DNA from: JAAYUD01 sp963676865
GTDB lineage: Bacteria > Bacteroidota > Bacteroidia > Bacteroidales > Bacteroidaceae
Length of the DNA: 64,000 nt
Direction: 5' to 3'
Assembly: GCA_963676865.2 (NCBI GenBank)
Contig: CAXXSS010000001.1
Span: 2,790,001 to 2,854,000, forward strand
A program made the position numbers and the translations under genes. The notes under the pieces are model-generated. The model worked only from the letters and a program-made list of their open reading frames with translations. It was not told the DNA's origin and searched no databases. Below are positions 8,564 to 18,240 of the stretch, piece by piece; position 1 is the first letter of the stretch, and each line of letters begins with the position of its first letter.

Positions 8564-10019
8564 CTATGCTTGTTTCTTCTCCACTGAAATTAGGTAAATG
8601 GAACATATACGATTTATCAAAAACATCTTTTACATTGTTTATCTCCAAATAAGTGGTTCCACCACCTTCGCCCATACTGCCACTTAAGTAAGCAATCTTG
8701 TCTTTGAGGCAAATGTATCCCTTCTGACGCAACATGCGCAAAGCTGCCACAAAACAATCTTGTACGCTGATGCGTTCGTGCTGATATACCGGGATGACAC
8801 CATAACTCAATGCCAAGAGCCGCTGTAATCTCTCATTGTAGCAAATTGCCAGCACTGGATTCGGCCCACGGAATGCAGCCAGATTTCTTGCCGTTCTTCC
8901 GGTATTGCTATCGGTAATAATACCTTTCACGTTCAGCTTTTCTGTAGCGTCAATAGCGTTCTTTGCTAAAAATTCGGTCACACCGCAATCGACGCTTAAA
9001 GGAACTTGTATATCATTTTCCGGGTGTTTGTCTTTTTCGGCCTGCTCCGCTATTCTAGCCATTGTCATTACGGCTTCAACAGGATATTTTCCTGAGGCTG
9101 TTTCGCCACTCAACATCAGTGCATCCGTACGATAATAGATGGCATTGGCTATATCCGTTACTTCGGCACGAGTAGGGCGTGGATTGTTGATCATCGTATG
9201 TAGCATTTGTGTCGCTACGATAACTGGCTTCTTGGCAACAATACATTTGCGAATGATCATTCGCTGAATTCCCGGTATGCATTCGATAGGAACTTCGATG
9301 CCTAGATCTCCTCGGGCAATCATAATGCCATAAGAGGCCTCAATGATTTCATCTATATTGTCAACACCTTCCTGATTCTCAATTTTAGAGATAATCTTTA
9401 TCGGGCTATGATTTTCGTCTAATATCTCCTGAACGGCAAGAACATCTTCTTTGCTACGCACAAAAGAATGTGCAATAAAATCTATGTCTTGATCTATAGC
9501 CAAAAGTATATTGTGCTTGTCTTTCTCGGTCAATGCCGGTAGATTGATATGAGCTCCGGGGACATTCACACTTTTGTGAGAACCTAATTCCCCATCGTTC
9601 TGAACATCTACGATAAGGCTATCAGATTCTTTTGCTATTACTTTCATATCCAGCGCTCCATCATCAAAAAGAATGTCCGATCCGACTGAAACATCTTCTG
9701 CAAGACCTGGATAAGATACATTGATTATATCGTGTGTAGTATCATCTTCCGAATAGCGAATCTTTACTCGTTCTCCTTGCTTATAAAGAATAGGATTCTC
9801 GCAACCGGAGGAGCGAATTTCCGGTCCTTTTGTATCAATCAATAAAGCTATGTGACGAGATACTGCACGTGTGTTTTTTATAATAGTTTTAATACCCTCT
9901 GGTCCAGCATGAGCCGTATTCATTCTTACGACATTCATTCCTGCATCAAAAAGTTGGCGAATAAAGCCTACGTCGCATCGGCGATCGCTGATGGATGCTA
10001 CTATTTTTGTCTGTTTCAT
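8556..10019 (-). CDS. pyk: pyruvate kinase
   Basis: The last glycolytic step: phosphoenolpyruvate plus ADP gives pyruvate and ATP. The 487-residue protein begins directly with the TIM barrel (KIVASISDRRCDVGFIRQL, then GMNVVRMNTAH). The catalytic lysine region is HSFVRSKEDV and SKIENQEGV, followed by IMIARGDLGIEVP and the signature LSGETASGKYPVEAV, then the allosteric C-terminal domain. It is monocistronic, with a -7 box 25 nt before the start. Its 3' end faces ppdK across a repeat-containing gap. Confidence 0.97.
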   Translation of the reverse strand: MKQTKIVASISDRRCDVGFIRQLFDAGMNVVRMNTAHAGPEGIKTIIKNTRAVSRHIALLIDTKGPEIRSSGCENPILYKQGERVKIRYSEDDTTHDIINVSYPGLAEDVSVGSDILFDDGALDMKVIAKESDSLIVDVQNDGELGSHKSVNVPGAHINLPALTEKDKHNILLAIDQDIDFIAHSFVRSKEDVLAVQEILDENHSPIKIISKIENQEGVDNIDEIIEASYGIMIARGDLGIEVPIECIPGIQRMIIRKCIVAKKPVIVATQMLHTMINNPRPTRAEVTDIANAIYYRTDALMLSGETASGKYPVEAVMTMARIAEQAEKDKHPENDIQVPLSVDCGVTEFLAKNAIDATEKLNVKGIITDSNTGRTARNLAAFRGPNPVLAICYNERLQRLLALSYGVIPVYQHERISVQDCFVAALRMLRQKGYICLKDKIAYLSGSMGEGGGTTYLEINNVKDVFDKSYMFHLPNFSGEETSIGK

Positions 10020-10043
10020 TTTTGTATTATGCTAGTGAAAAAC

Positions 10044-10051
10044 CAAAATTA
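10044..10051 (-). promoter_or_regulatory. -7 promoter box of pyk (TAATTTTG)
   Basis: A TAnnTTTG match on the minus strand gives a leader of about 18 nt. The -33 position has only a partial match. The rest of 10052-10278 shows nothing recognisable. Confidence 0.5.
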
Positions 10052-10274
10052 TCCTGTTTATAGAGCGCAAGATAATAAAAAATAAAGTAATAACAAAAAA
10101 AGAATCTCAATTTCGGCTCAGTCTTCACGCAATATAAATATTAATACAATCTTATAACAAAAAGAGTCCTTTTATGAAAGCATATCTACGAATAAGCGGG
10201 ATGAAGTGGAGTGTGTACTTGTTCGATATTATTCAATAGGAGTGATGTGCGCAGTATTGTAAGGTTATTATAGC

Positions 10275-10319
10275 AAAAGGGGAGATAGATACGAACTGAA
10301 TTCATATATCTATCTCCCC
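10275..10319 (-). terminator. terminator of the GHL10-like gene
   Basis: A perfect 13-bp stem (10279-10291 with 10307-10319, GGGGAGATAGATA) has a 15-nt loop and, on the minus strand, is followed by TTTT. It lies 46 nt after the stop of the 10366-11472 gene. Confidence 0.8.
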
Positions 10320-10365
10320 GTTGTGTTTTGTCTATTTAGGACGTCTCTTTTCGACGAAATATCGA

Positions 10366-11472
10366 TTACCGATTATTCCATTTTTGGATCGCTTCATCTA
10401 GAGCTTTCCAATGTTCGGGTGTCATACTATTTGCGGTGAATAGACAAATACCCGCGCCACCGGCTTTCATCGAACCGATGATAGCTTCTCCGATTTCTGA
10501 AGGTAGCAATCCGGAGTTCTCGGGATCTACTACGCTTGCCTTGTGCTGCCAGTCATTGCATATAAACAAGCCGCTATATATAGGAATTGCACCATTAACA
10601 GATTTGACACCTTCGCGAGTGACTTTGCCTACCCATGAGGCTTTTTGTAGATAGAAATCATTGTAATTCATCGGGAAAAAGGCATCGATTTTCCATTTGT
10701 TCCATTCTTGGCGAACCATTTTCACCGCATGTGAATAGGGACCGGGAAATACGTCGGCACTTACTTTCTTTCCTTCTGCATGAATGGCCTCTGCCAGTTT
10801 GTTGACAAACGAAGTCACGGCATCACAGCGAAACTGTGCCCACGCCTTGCACTTTGACGGATCTTTGACTTTAGTAATATCTATGCCGGTTTGGGCCTTG
10901 AAAGCTGCTACGCAGTCTTTGCAATAGCAATAGTCGGCAGTAGGATACTCATGTTTCATTACTAGTCCATACTTTTTCCAAAGCCCTTTTGCTAAAATCA
11001 CATCAGCATAGCGAATATAATCCAATTGGACATAATCAACATCCGGAATTGCGGCTACTTCTTTGTATTTATTGATAAGATACTCTTGAACTTGTGGGTT
11101 GCGAGGGTCAAGAAATTTGTAGTGGGGCACGTAAGCTTGGGTCGAATAAGCGGACTGTCCTAGACGATTGACAGTATACCATGTAGAGTCGCATTCGGTT
11201 TGTATCATGCAAGGAATCCACGCATGATAGACGAGCCCTGCATTCTTTGCCTCCTGAGAAGCAACTTTTATTTTTTCGATATCAAATCCGGCGTTAAAGC
11301 AGATACCAACTACGCCATGTTGTTTCCACTTTGCAAAATCACTGCGCAACGATTCTGCAGTCGTATTTTTATCCCAGGATTGCCACACATATACAGGAAC
11401 TGCGGCTTTAGAATTGATTGAAAACATTGCAAGTAGCAATGCAAAAAACATACAAGGTTTAAATCTTTTCAT
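10366..11472 (-). CDS. exported glycoside-hydrolase-like TIM-barrel protein (GHL10/YngK type)
   Basis: The 368-residue protein has a signal peptide (about 23 residues, cleavage near SKA-AVP) and then a TIM-barrel core. Supporting motifs are CFNAGFDIEKI, AWIPCMIQ, FLDPRNPQVQEY and LDYIRYAD, the last typical of the uncharacterised hydrolase-like families near DUF4015 and GHL10. A CYCKDC cluster near residue 185 resembles the Cys-rich turn often seen in these proteins and may bind a metal or form disulfides. Asp and Glu residues around the barrel could act in glycoside cleavage, but no substrate can be assigned. It has its own -7 box and terminator, and no polysaccharide-utilisation genes surround it. 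Confidence 0.75.
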   Translation of the reverse strand: MKRFKPCMFFALLLAMFSINSKAAVPVYVWQSWDKNTTAESLRSDFAKWKQHGVVGICFNAGFDIEKIKVASQEAKNAGLVYHAWIPCMIQTECDSTWYTVNRLGQSAYSTQAYVPHYKFLDPRNPQVQEYLINKYKEVAAIPDVDYVQLDYIRYADVILAKGLWKKYGLVMKHEYPTADYCYCKDCVAAFKAQTGIDITKVKDPSKCKAWAQFRCDAVTSFVNKLAEAIHAEGKKVSADVFPGPYSHAVKMVRQEWNKWKIDAFFPMNYNDFYLQKASWVGKVTREGVKSVNGAIPIYSGLFICNDWQHKASVVDPENSGLLPSEIGEAIIGSMKAGGAGICLFTANSMTPEHWKALDEAIQKWNNR

Positions 11473-11506
11473 AATGAAGGAATAATATTTGTTGTTTGGA
11501 ATTGTT

Positions 11507-11514
11507 CAAAGATA
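11507..11514 (-). promoter_or_regulatory. -7 promoter box of the GHL10-like gene (TATCTTTG)
   Basis: A perfect TAnnTTTG match 34 nt before the ATG on the minus strand, leaving a leader of about 28 nt. It lies between this gene and the end of miaA. Confidence 0.55.
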
Positions 11515-11565
11515 CTTAATTATAATGATTCGATGAAAAGAAGAGTATAATTAATTCAAGTGTTA

Positions 11566-12492
11566 TTATTCGGAAAGCAATGCTTTCACTCGATCTATTT
11601 TCTCTTTAAGAGGCAGAGAAGCGTCTATCCAATGAATAGAGGTGCCACGCCGTTCCATCCCCCGAAACCATGTCATTTGGCGCTTCGCAAATTGATGGAT
11701 AGCTATCTCGAGTTGAGTGAACATTTCATTATAGGTGAGTTGCCCTGTAACATAGAGGGTAAGATATTTGTATTCCAAACCATAATAGATAAGATCGGTG
11801 GGTGTAATGCCTTGTGCCAGTAATCTTTTTATTTCGTCTATCATGCCACCATCGAGGCGCTGATGCAACCTGCGGGTTATCTTTTCACGGCGAAGGTCAC
11901 GATCGATGTTAATGCCTATCGTCAGAGATTTTATATCAGGAAACTCTCTCTCTTCGACGGGATGCTCTTTGTAATATGTTTGAATTTCAATAGCTCTTAT
12001 TGCACGCTTAACAGTGTCGACGTCAGTCGTATTATGTAGTTGCTTCATTGTTGCAAGCATGGATGTGAGTTCGTCGAGCGACTTATTTTCAAGTTTCTGA
12101 CGCAACGGAAGATTTTCCGGAACAGGCTGCATGCGATAGGATTTTAGTACCGATTCAATATAAAGCCCCGTGCCCCCACAAAGTATCGGTAGCTTGTCTT
12201 TTGACCGTATCTCATTGTATGCAGTAAGAAAATCGCGTTGGTATTCAAAAAGATTGTATCGATAACCTGGGTTGGCAATGTCTATTAAATGATAAGGTAT
12301 TTGTTTGCCACCAACGATATATTCTTCCAAATCTTTTCCGGTGCCTATATCCATTCCACTGTATAGTTGGCGCGAATCCGCACTGATAATCTCTGTATCC
12401 AAATGATAAGCAAGAGCCGCAGCAAAGGTAGTTTTTCCCGATGCTGTTGGTCCTAAGACAGTGATTAAATTGTACGAAGTTCCTTCCATCAT
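11566..12492 (-). CDS. miaA: tRNA dimethylallyltransferase
   Basis: MiaA adds a dimethylallyl group to N6 of adenosine-37 in tRNAs that read U-starting codons. The P-loop GPTASGKT is at residues 14-21, followed by SADSRQLYSGMDIGTGK and GGTGLYIESVL. The open frame extends 29 codons further upstream into the permease gene, but the start chosen here (ATG at 12492) gives the family's usual N-terminus and a 4-base ATGA overlap with the permease stop, a clear sign of translational coupling. The product is 308 residues. It is the last gene of the six-gene unit that begins with the MFS transporter. Confidence 0.95.
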   Translation of the reverse strand: MMEGTSYNLITVLGPTASGKTTFAAALAYHLDTEIISADSRQLYSGMDIGTGKDLEEYIVGGKQIPYHLIDIANPGYRYNLFEYQRDFLTAYNEIRSKDKLPILCGGTGLYIESVLKSYRMQPVPENLPLRQKLENKSLDELTSMLATMKQLHNTTDVDTVKRAIRAIEIQTYYKEHPVEEREFPDIKSLTIGINIDRDLRREKITRRLHQRLDGGMIDEIKRLLAQGITPTDLIYYGLEYKYLTLYVTGQLTYNEMFTQLEIAIHQFAKRQMTWFRGMERRGTSIHWIDASLPLKEKIDRVKALLSE

Positions 12493-13700
12493 GCGCGGTG
12501 CATCCAAATGCCATTTACTTTGCGGCGAATGGCAACAATATTTATAATGGAAACAATGATAAACAATATCAGCCCACACACAATAGTGGGGAACAGTGTA
12601 GCCACATGTAGTTGTGGAAATAGCAATTCAATTGTTGATGTATAATAAGTACGCAACCACGCTACCAGTCCAATCGATATGACCAGTACACAAACATTGA
12701 GTGTTAGAGTAAGTACCTGATATGGTCTTGCAACTTTATTCGGACTAAAGCCGATGAGCAATAATGTTTCCAGTTTCGTCGTGTTCTTTTGTAAAAGGAG
12801 GAAAATGCTGAGCATCAAAATATAGAATGAAAGCACACTGATAAGTAAACCTACAGTCATGACAATGCCGACCATCAATCGAAGAAAATAGGCGGTCTTT
12901 CCTGCATCAAGATTATTGCTCTCCGTATCATAATTTTTTTGTTGGAAGTATTTAGCAATGTTCCCATCGCCTGGATTGTGTACTTCGACAATGAGTCGAG
13001 AAGTCTCTGGCTTTACTCCCGGAGCAAAGGTGTTGTTTGCCCAATCCATAAACTTCTGCGGAACGAGAATTGTGTTCAATCGGTTGGAAGTCCCAATAAT
13101 ATTGCCCGTGAAATGGGAGACTTTAGAGTTGTCGTTACTACGAATCACGATATTCATTTGGATCATGCCCACCATGCCCTCCGATATTTTGGGCATGTTG
13201 CGGGCTTGTGCGAAGCCGAAGTTGTAGAGACTTAAATAGGTGCGTGGTATGATAATAGGTATGGAAGTCGAACCGGGAATGTAATTCCATTTTTTCAGAC
13301 TGTTGTCGACAAACTCGTCGGGAACGGATTCAAAAAACATATCTGTGTTCAGTTGTTCACCAACACTCTTGGTCATTAATCCGGCCGAGACTTTGAATTG
13401 TGAAGATGTGAACTTACCTACTTTCTTGGTGAATGATTGGTGATGGAAATCAGCGATATCTTCATACAAAAACGTTGTCGTATTGCCAGCGAATGAACCG
13501 ATTGTACTAATTTTCTTGTTAACAATCATATAATCGGCTTTCATAAAGCTGTCTCCTTCTGTGAACACCGGAACGACATCTTTATAAAATTGGATACTAA
13601 GCAAAACAATCATCATACCAAACAAGTTGGCAAAGAAGAATCCAGTGAGTTGTCCCACGCTGATATGTTGACGAAGAAGTTTCCAAATTAACTTATTCAT
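12489..13700 (-). CDS. ABC transporter permease, FtsX/MacB-like
   Basis: The 403-residue protein has one membrane segment near the N-terminus (FFFANLFGMMIVLLSI), a large extracytoplasmic domain of about 230 residues, and three closely spaced C-terminal segments (about 275-305, 325-350 and 370-395). This is the topology of FtsX/MacB/LolE permeases. It pairs with the ATPase encoded 25 nt upstream. The substrate is unknown. Candidates are export of a lipoprotein or peptide, or mechanotransmission; the neighbouring DUF4836 lipoprotein may be a partner. The stop overlaps the miaA start. Confidence 0.85.
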   Translation of the reverse strand: MNKLIWKLLRQHISVGQLTGFFFANLFGMMIVLLSIQFYKDVVPVFTEGDSFMKADYMIVNKKISTIGSFAGNTTTFLYEDIADFHHQSFTKKVGKFTSSQFKVSAGLMTKSVGEQLNTDMFFESVPDEFVDNSLKKWNYIPGSTSIPIIIPRTYLSLYNFGFAQARNMPKISEGMVGMIQMNIVIRSNDNSKVSHFTGNIIGTSNRLNTILVPQKFMDWANNTFAPGVKPETSRLIVEVHNPGDGNIAKYFQQKNYDTESNNLDAGKTAYFLRLMVGIVMTVGLLISVLSFYILMLSIFLLLQKNTTKLETLLLIGFSPNKVARPYQVLTLTLNVCVLVISIGLVAWLRTYYTSTIELLFPQLHVATLFPTIVCGLILFIIVSIINIVAIRRKVNGIWMHRA

Positions 13701-13725
13701 ACTAATATTCTGTTATTAAATCGTG

Positions 13726-14370
13726 TTATAGTTTAAAGACTTGTTTGTATGGCAATTCGATATGTTTACCAATGGAGGTGCAAATGACACCCGCTCCCTG
13801 ACGATGAGCTTCTTCGGTAATCATACGTCCCATGATGTCGGCATTGACATCGTCCAAATGGCTGATGGGCTCGTCTAGGAAAACAAAGTCGAATGGTTGG
13901 CAAAGCGAACGTATGAAAGCTACGCGTTGTTGCTGACCGAAAGAAAGGTAGCGCATCTTCTGATGCAGTTTGTCTTCGACGCCGAGCATCTCGAAGTAAG
14001 AAAGTATTTCTTTGTCCGTCTTAAAGTTGGTAATTCCATTTTTCAAATGGATGTTCTCCAATGCCGTCAATTCGGGGAATACACGAAGTTCTTGAAATAG
14101 GATACTCAATGTATGCTTACGTACATCTACCCAATGGTTTATTTTATAATTTCGGGTATCTTCTTCATCAAAAGAAATGTTTCCCTGATAATCATTTCGA
14201 TAGCCATAAATGAAACTGCAAAGAGATGATTTTCCTGTTCCAGAAGCAGCTTCGATAAGATAAAATTCTCCTTTTTCGAAAGTCAAATCTTGTAACCAAA
14301 TATCCGAACGGATGTCAGTGCGCTCCGTAAAGACATTGGGAAGCGTATGCTGTAAATGAATACTTTTCAT
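13726..14370 (-). CDS. ABC transporter ATP-binding protein
   Basis: A 214-residue ATPase with Walker A (AASGTGKSS near residue 42), an ABC signature YLSFGQQQRVAFIRSL in which the usual second Gly is Phe (LSFGQ), and Walker B with the catalytic Glu (FDFVFLDEPISHLDD). Its size fits the LolD/MacB/FtsE class that works with FtsX-like permeases, and the permease is the next gene. It follows the DUF4836 gene by 11 nt. A role in cell-envelope transport is inferred from the partner, not from the ATPase. Confidence 0.92.
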   Translation of the reverse strand: MKSIHLQHTLPNVFTERTDIRSDIWLQDLTFEKGEFYLIEAASGTGKSSLCSFIYGYRNDYQGNISFDEEDTRNYKINHWVDVRKHTLSILFQELRVFPELTALENIHLKNGITNFKTDKEILSYFEMLGVEDKLHQKMRYLSFGQQQRVAFIRSLCQPFDFVFLDEPISHLDDVNADIMGRMITEEAHRQGAGVICTSIGKHIELPYKQVFKL

Positions 14371-14381
14371 AAAACTATATA

Positions 14382-15872
14382 TTACATTCCGGCTATTTGC
14401 CGTACTATTTTAACAATTTGTTTCAGTGCATTTGTTTGCCTGTCTTTCCAAACCATCTCTGCGGTCCAAGCATCAACACCTACATTGTATCCTCTCACGC
14501 AAACTACGTTGTGTGCCAACGCTGCTGAAACAATCGGACCCATTTTCTTTAGGATAGTCGGTTGCCCCATGATTTCGGAAGTGTCGAAAACAAAAAACAT
14601 CGTTTTGCCTTTTGTTTGCGAAGCATAGGCGTTTTGAGCGTAAGTGCCGCCTACTACTTTATAATGTACCGAAGAAGCGTCGTTGGTTATATACATCACA
14701 TTGTCTATTACACCGTAATAGATGTTCTTTTTCATGAAGCTATATACAAAATCATTCTCGCTTACCTTTCGTATTGTTCCCCATTCGTTATCTTTTTGGC
14801 TTTTGATAAAGCCATAAATGCTTTTTACTGCGTCAGCATTTGTTATCTGTGCGTAGGCTAGAAAAGCGGGATCGCTTTTGCCAAAAGAATTGTATCCTAT
14901 TGTCAAGTCTCCATGAATAGAATCAAACAACTTTTGCAAAAGAGGAATGTCCAATTCGTCTATCCCTAGAGAGCTCTCTGATGAAAGCATCTTATAGGTT
15001 TTTGCCCCGTCTATGCCTAGGGTGAACATGATGGGTAGATGTTGCGGGAAATGTGATAATACGGCATTGTTGATCGGTTTCATGCTGTTATCGGGTTTAT
15101 GAGGACCGTATTTTTCTACTTTCATAGAAATGAGTCCATTATTGAAGGTGACATCGCCAATAAATGCAAGTCCTGCCGTAGGAGTCTTGGTTGTAATATT
15201 GTTTATGCAAGAAGCCATCGTAGACGACATGCCTTCTTTCAAAGAAATATAAAAGTTTACATCTCCCTTGCGCTCTTTCAATGCATCGAAAGCCTTGTCG
15301 GTACAAAAGCTTTCCTCTTTTTTATATTGCATCACTTTGTCGAGTGCCGTGCGAATTTTGTCGGTCATGCCTCCTTTAGTGGGTACTAATAGTGCCGTTC
15401 CTCTATTATAAGCTAAAACAGCCTTTCCCATCACGATTGTGAATTTATAATGATCTGTTTCTTCGGGAGGAGAACATAATTGGCTCTTAGCTAAATCTTC
15501 TACAGTCGAATTGAGATCGCCACGATCGCCTACACACAAATCGATGACTGTTTCATTGTCGAATTCTTTTGCAGAATACGCATAGACAGGTTCTGTTAAA
15601 TCAAATCCCGATTTAGATGGGTTCTCCAGTATTTTTGCCAAGCGATCGGAAGTTTCACTGTTGAGTCCGTTTTTTAATGCATCGGACAAGTGTTGTTTCA
15701 AAACTGTATTTTCCTTATCGTTAATACCACTCTTTATCGCGATCGATTTCATATCAACAGAAATCACTGCTGCCGCATCGGCGGGAATGGCGTGGGTATA
15801 TTCTGTTTTTCTACAAGAAGACAGCGTCAACAACGTTAAGAGCAAATAAAGTAAAAGGAACTTATTCTTCAT
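14382..15872 (-). CDS. DUF4836-type lipoprotein
   Basis: A 496-residue protein starting MKNKFLLLYLLLTL with a lipobox LSSC, so Cys22 should be lipidated. The longer open frame adds 15 residues, but that would overlap rsmE and spoil the signal peptide; ATG at 15872 leaves a 5-nt gap to rsmE. The body resembles the DUF4836 family of Bacteroidetes (VISVDMKSIAIKSG near the start, repeated alpha/beta units later). No catalytic residues are apparent. Its position directly before an ABC ATPase and permease suggests an envelope function shared with that transporter, which is an inference from context. Confidence 0.75.
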   Translation of the reverse strand: MKNKFLLLYLLLTLLTLSSCRKTEYTHAIPADAAAVISVDMKSIAIKSGINDKENTVLKQHLSDALKNGLNSETSDRLAKILENPSKSGFDLTEPVYAYSAKEFDNETVIDLCVGDRGDLNSTVEDLAKSQLCSPPEETDHYKFTIVMGKAVLAYNRGTALLVPTKGGMTDKIRTALDKVMQYKKEESFCTDKAFDALKERKGDVNFYISLKEGMSSTMASCINNITTKTPTAGLAFIGDVTFNNGLISMKVEKYGPHKPDNSMKPINNAVLSHFPQHLPIMFTLGIDGAKTYKMLSSESSLGIDELDIPLLQKLFDSIHGDLTIGYNSFGKSDPAFLAYAQITNADAVKSIYGFIKSQKDNEWGTIRKVSENDFVYSFMKKNIYYGVIDNVMYITNDASSVHYKVVGGTYAQNAYASQTKGKTMFFVFDTSEIMGQPTILKKMGPIVSAALAHNVVCVRGYNVGVDAWTAEMVWKDRQTNALKQIVKIVRQIAGM

Positions 15873-15877
15873 GTATG

Positions 15878-16585
15878 TTATATGTTTATTTGATTCTTTA
15901 GATTCATCAGATTGCATGCCACTAAGGCCGCCGTTTCAGTGCGCAACCTCGATGGCCCGAGACTTATCGGGACAAAGCCAAACTTGATGGCCATTTCTAC
16001 TTCTTCTTCGCTGAAATCTCCTTCAGGGCCGATAAGAACTAGCGCATCTTCACCCGCTATCATTACGTCTTTCAGTAATTTCTTATCATGCTCATAGCAG
16101 TGAGCTATGAATTTTTGCCCACTGAAAGGTTGCTTTATGAAGTCTGAAAAATTACTCATTGCATTTAGTTGCGGGAGTTGAGCTTTTAGAGACTGTTTGA
16201 TGGCTGAAACGAGTATTTTATTTATACGTTCCAATTTAACTACTTTTCTTTCGGAGAAGCGGCAATTGAGAAACGATATTTCGTCGATACCTATTTCGGT
16301 TATCTTTTCGGTAAGCCACTCCATTCGGTCCATGTTTTTTGTAGGAGCTATGGCGATATGAAGATGTCCTTGCCAAAGAGGAGGCTGTTCTGTTGACGAA
16401 ATGATATTGACCTCGCATTTTTTAGTTGTGTGGGCAGTTATTTCGGCCTCATAAAAATGACCTTTACCATCCGTAAGCGTTATCTTATCACCTGTTGCTA
16501 AACGCAACACACGAAGACAATGCGCGGCTTCTTCATCAGGAAGTTCGTGGGTGGTTAATATGTCTGGAGTATAAAAAACATGCAT
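15878..16585 (-). CDS. rsmE: 16S rRNA (uracil-1498-N3)-methyltransferase
   Basis: RsmE methylates N3 of U1498 in 16S rRNA. The 235-residue protein has an N-terminal PUA-like domain (residues 1-70) and a C-terminal SPOUT (knotted) methyltransferase domain, recognised by LIGPEGDFSEEEV and LGPSRLRTETAALVA near the end. Its start codon overlaps the stop of the upstream transporter by one base (TAATG), so the two are translated together. Confidence 0.95.
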   Translation of the reverse strand: MHVFYTPDILTTHELPDEEAAHCLRVLRLATGDKITLTDGKGHFYEAEITAHTTKKCEVNIISSTEQPPLWQGHLHIAIAPTKNMDRMEWLTEKITEIGIDEISFLNCRFSERKVVKLERINKILVSAIKQSLKAQLPQLNAMSNFSDFIKQPFSGQKFIAHCYEHDKKLLKDVMIAGEDALVLIGPEGDFSEEEVEMAIKFGFVPISLGPSRLRTETAALVACNLMNLKNQINI

Positions 16586-17865
16586 TATTTTTTGATCTGC
16601 TCCGGAGCAGTTTTATATCTAAATATAAGAGCAAACAATATGCCCACAATTAAAGCATATCCTGCAAAGATAAACCAAACAGTAGACCATTCTCCTACGG
16701 TATAAGTGTTACCCCCAACCGTAAGCGGATGGGTGAAAGCGTTGACTACAGCTTGAGCACCTAATGTTCCTATCGTGGCACCAATACCGTTTGTCATTAA
16801 GAAGAATAATCCTTGTGCACTTGAGCGTAAGTTTTTGTCAGTTTCCTTATCTACAAATAGTGAACCGCTGATATTGAAGAAATCAAATGCTACACCATAT
16901 ACTATCATTGACAAAACAAACATCCAGACGCCGATGCCCGGATTGCCCAATCCGAATAGTCCGAAGCGGAATACCCAAGCAAACATGGCAATAAGCATAA
17001 CGCGCTTAATGCCAAAATGTTTCATCACGAATGGGATAAGCAGAATGCAAAATGTTTCGGAGATTTGTGACAATGAAATCAATATGTTGGCATGGTTTAC
17101 ACCGAATGTATCGGCATAAGCGGGGCTGGTTGCAAAATGGAATAAGAAAGGATTGGCAAAACCGTTGGTTATCTGGAGCGATACACCTAACAGCATGGAG
17201 AATATGAAGAATATCGCCATCTTCTTTTGAGAGAACAATTTGAAAGCTCTCAAACCTAGGGCATCGACAACGCTTTTTGCCTTCTTTGCATGATCGATAG
17301 GACATTTCGGAAGAGAAAACGAATAAAGTCCGAGTAATAAACCTAGAAAGGCTGCCACATAGAACTGATTTTGGTTGGATTGAAATCCCATCAAGTCTAC
17401 AAACCACATGCAGCAGATGAAACCTACCGTGCCAAACATCCGAATGGGAGGAAAGTCACGAACCGTATCAAGTCCGGCTTTATCTAAAGCATTGTATGCA
17501 ACCGAATTGGATATCGCCAAAGTTGGCATATAAAAAGCTACAGCCAAGGAATAGAGTGTGAAAAATGGAGCGAATGAAGTGGATGAGCCATGCAAATAAC
17601 CGTAATAACCAGTCAAAGCCATTAACACGGCAGAGATTATGTGACAGAATCCCAACATCTTTTGTGCAGGCACCCATCTGTCGGCTATAATACCTACGAT
17701 GGCAGGCATAAACAACGAAACAATTCCTTGCATGGAATAAAACCAACCGATATTGCTTCCCAAGCCGATATTACCGAGATAACGGCCCATCGAAGTAAGA
17801 TATGCTCCCCACAAACCAATTTGTAGAAAGTTCATCACGATTAATCGTAACTTCATATTATTCAT
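16585..17865 (-). CDS. MFS transporter, nucleoside permease type (NupG-like)
   Basis: A 426-residue polytopic membrane protein with about 12 hydrophobic segments, starting with MNNMKLRLIVMNFLQIGLWG, typical of the nucleoside:H+ symporter family (NupG/XapB). Supporting segments include GIIADRWVPAQKMLG and IVYGVAFDFFNISGSLFVDKE. Transport of nucleosides across the inner membrane is likely; substrate range cannot be read from sequence. It opens the six-gene operon that runs to miaA and has a -7 box 25 nt upstream. ATG at 17856 is an alternative start. Confidence 0.85.
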   Translation of the reverse strand: MNNMKLRLIVMNFLQIGLWGAYLTSMGRYLGNIGLGSNIGWFYSMQGIVSLFMPAIVGIIADRWVPAQKMLGFCHIISAVLMALTGYYGYLHGSSTSFAPFFTLYSLAVAFYMPTLAISNSVAYNALDKAGLDTVRDFPPIRMFGTVGFICCMWFVDLMGFQSNQNQFYVAAFLGLLLGLYSFSLPKCPIDHAKKAKSVVDALGLRAFKLFSQKKMAIFFIFSMLLGVSLQITNGFANPFLFHFATSPAYADTFGVNHANILISLSQISETFCILLIPFVMKHFGIKRVMLIAMFAWVFRFGLFGLGNPGIGVWMFVLSMIVYGVAFDFFNISGSLFVDKETDKNLRSSAQGLFFLMTNGIGATIGTLGAQAVVNAFTHPLTVGGNTYTVGEWSTVWFIFAGYALIVGILFALIFRYKTAPEQIKK

Positions 17866-17889
17866 TATGGCTCTTTATTTTTCAAGCTG

Positions 17890-17897
17890 CAAAGATA
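17890..17897 (-). promoter_or_regulatory. -7 promoter box of the nupG-like to miaA operon (TATCTTTG)
   Basis: A perfect TAnnTTTG match on the minus strand, 24 nt before the first start codon. The following 17898-18237 contains weak AT-rich hairpins (for example 18034-18060) but no gene I can support. Confidence 0.55.
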
Positions 17898-18240
17898 ATG
17901 CAAGACGAAGAGAATAAAAAAATAAATACAGATATTTTTTGAGACAGGCACAAAAAAAATTGCTACCTGTCACAGGCGGCAATCTTTATTAACCTTAAAT
18001 CTAATACCATGAAAAACACAATGCAAATGTATGGCTTTTATGTTATAAAACATAATAAAAGAGTGGAAAAATGGAGTGCTTTATGATACATTAACAGAAT
18101 TATATTTCCGTTAGTGATGGATGAAAGACTATTAACTACCATAAACGCCCTTTCTAGAAGCCGTTATGTGTAAATGAATATTATTAGGTTGTAGATGTAT
18201 CGGGCTCATCATATCAGCACTTTATTTGCAATGACATTAA

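Noticed and set aside
12493..12579. 29-codon N-terminal extension of miaA
   Set aside because: It lies inside the permease gene and lacks family similarity; the ATGA overlap marks the true start.
17955..17990. Hairpin ATTGC-CCTG-TCA-CAGG-GCAAT upstream of the nupG-like gene
   Set aside because: Interrupted by mismatches, with no strong T-run, and no upstream gene on that strand to terminate.
18012..18087. Short frame starting MKNTMQMYGFYVIK
   Set aside because: Only 25 codons, with low-complexity AT-rich codons and no promoter in place; it looks like chance.
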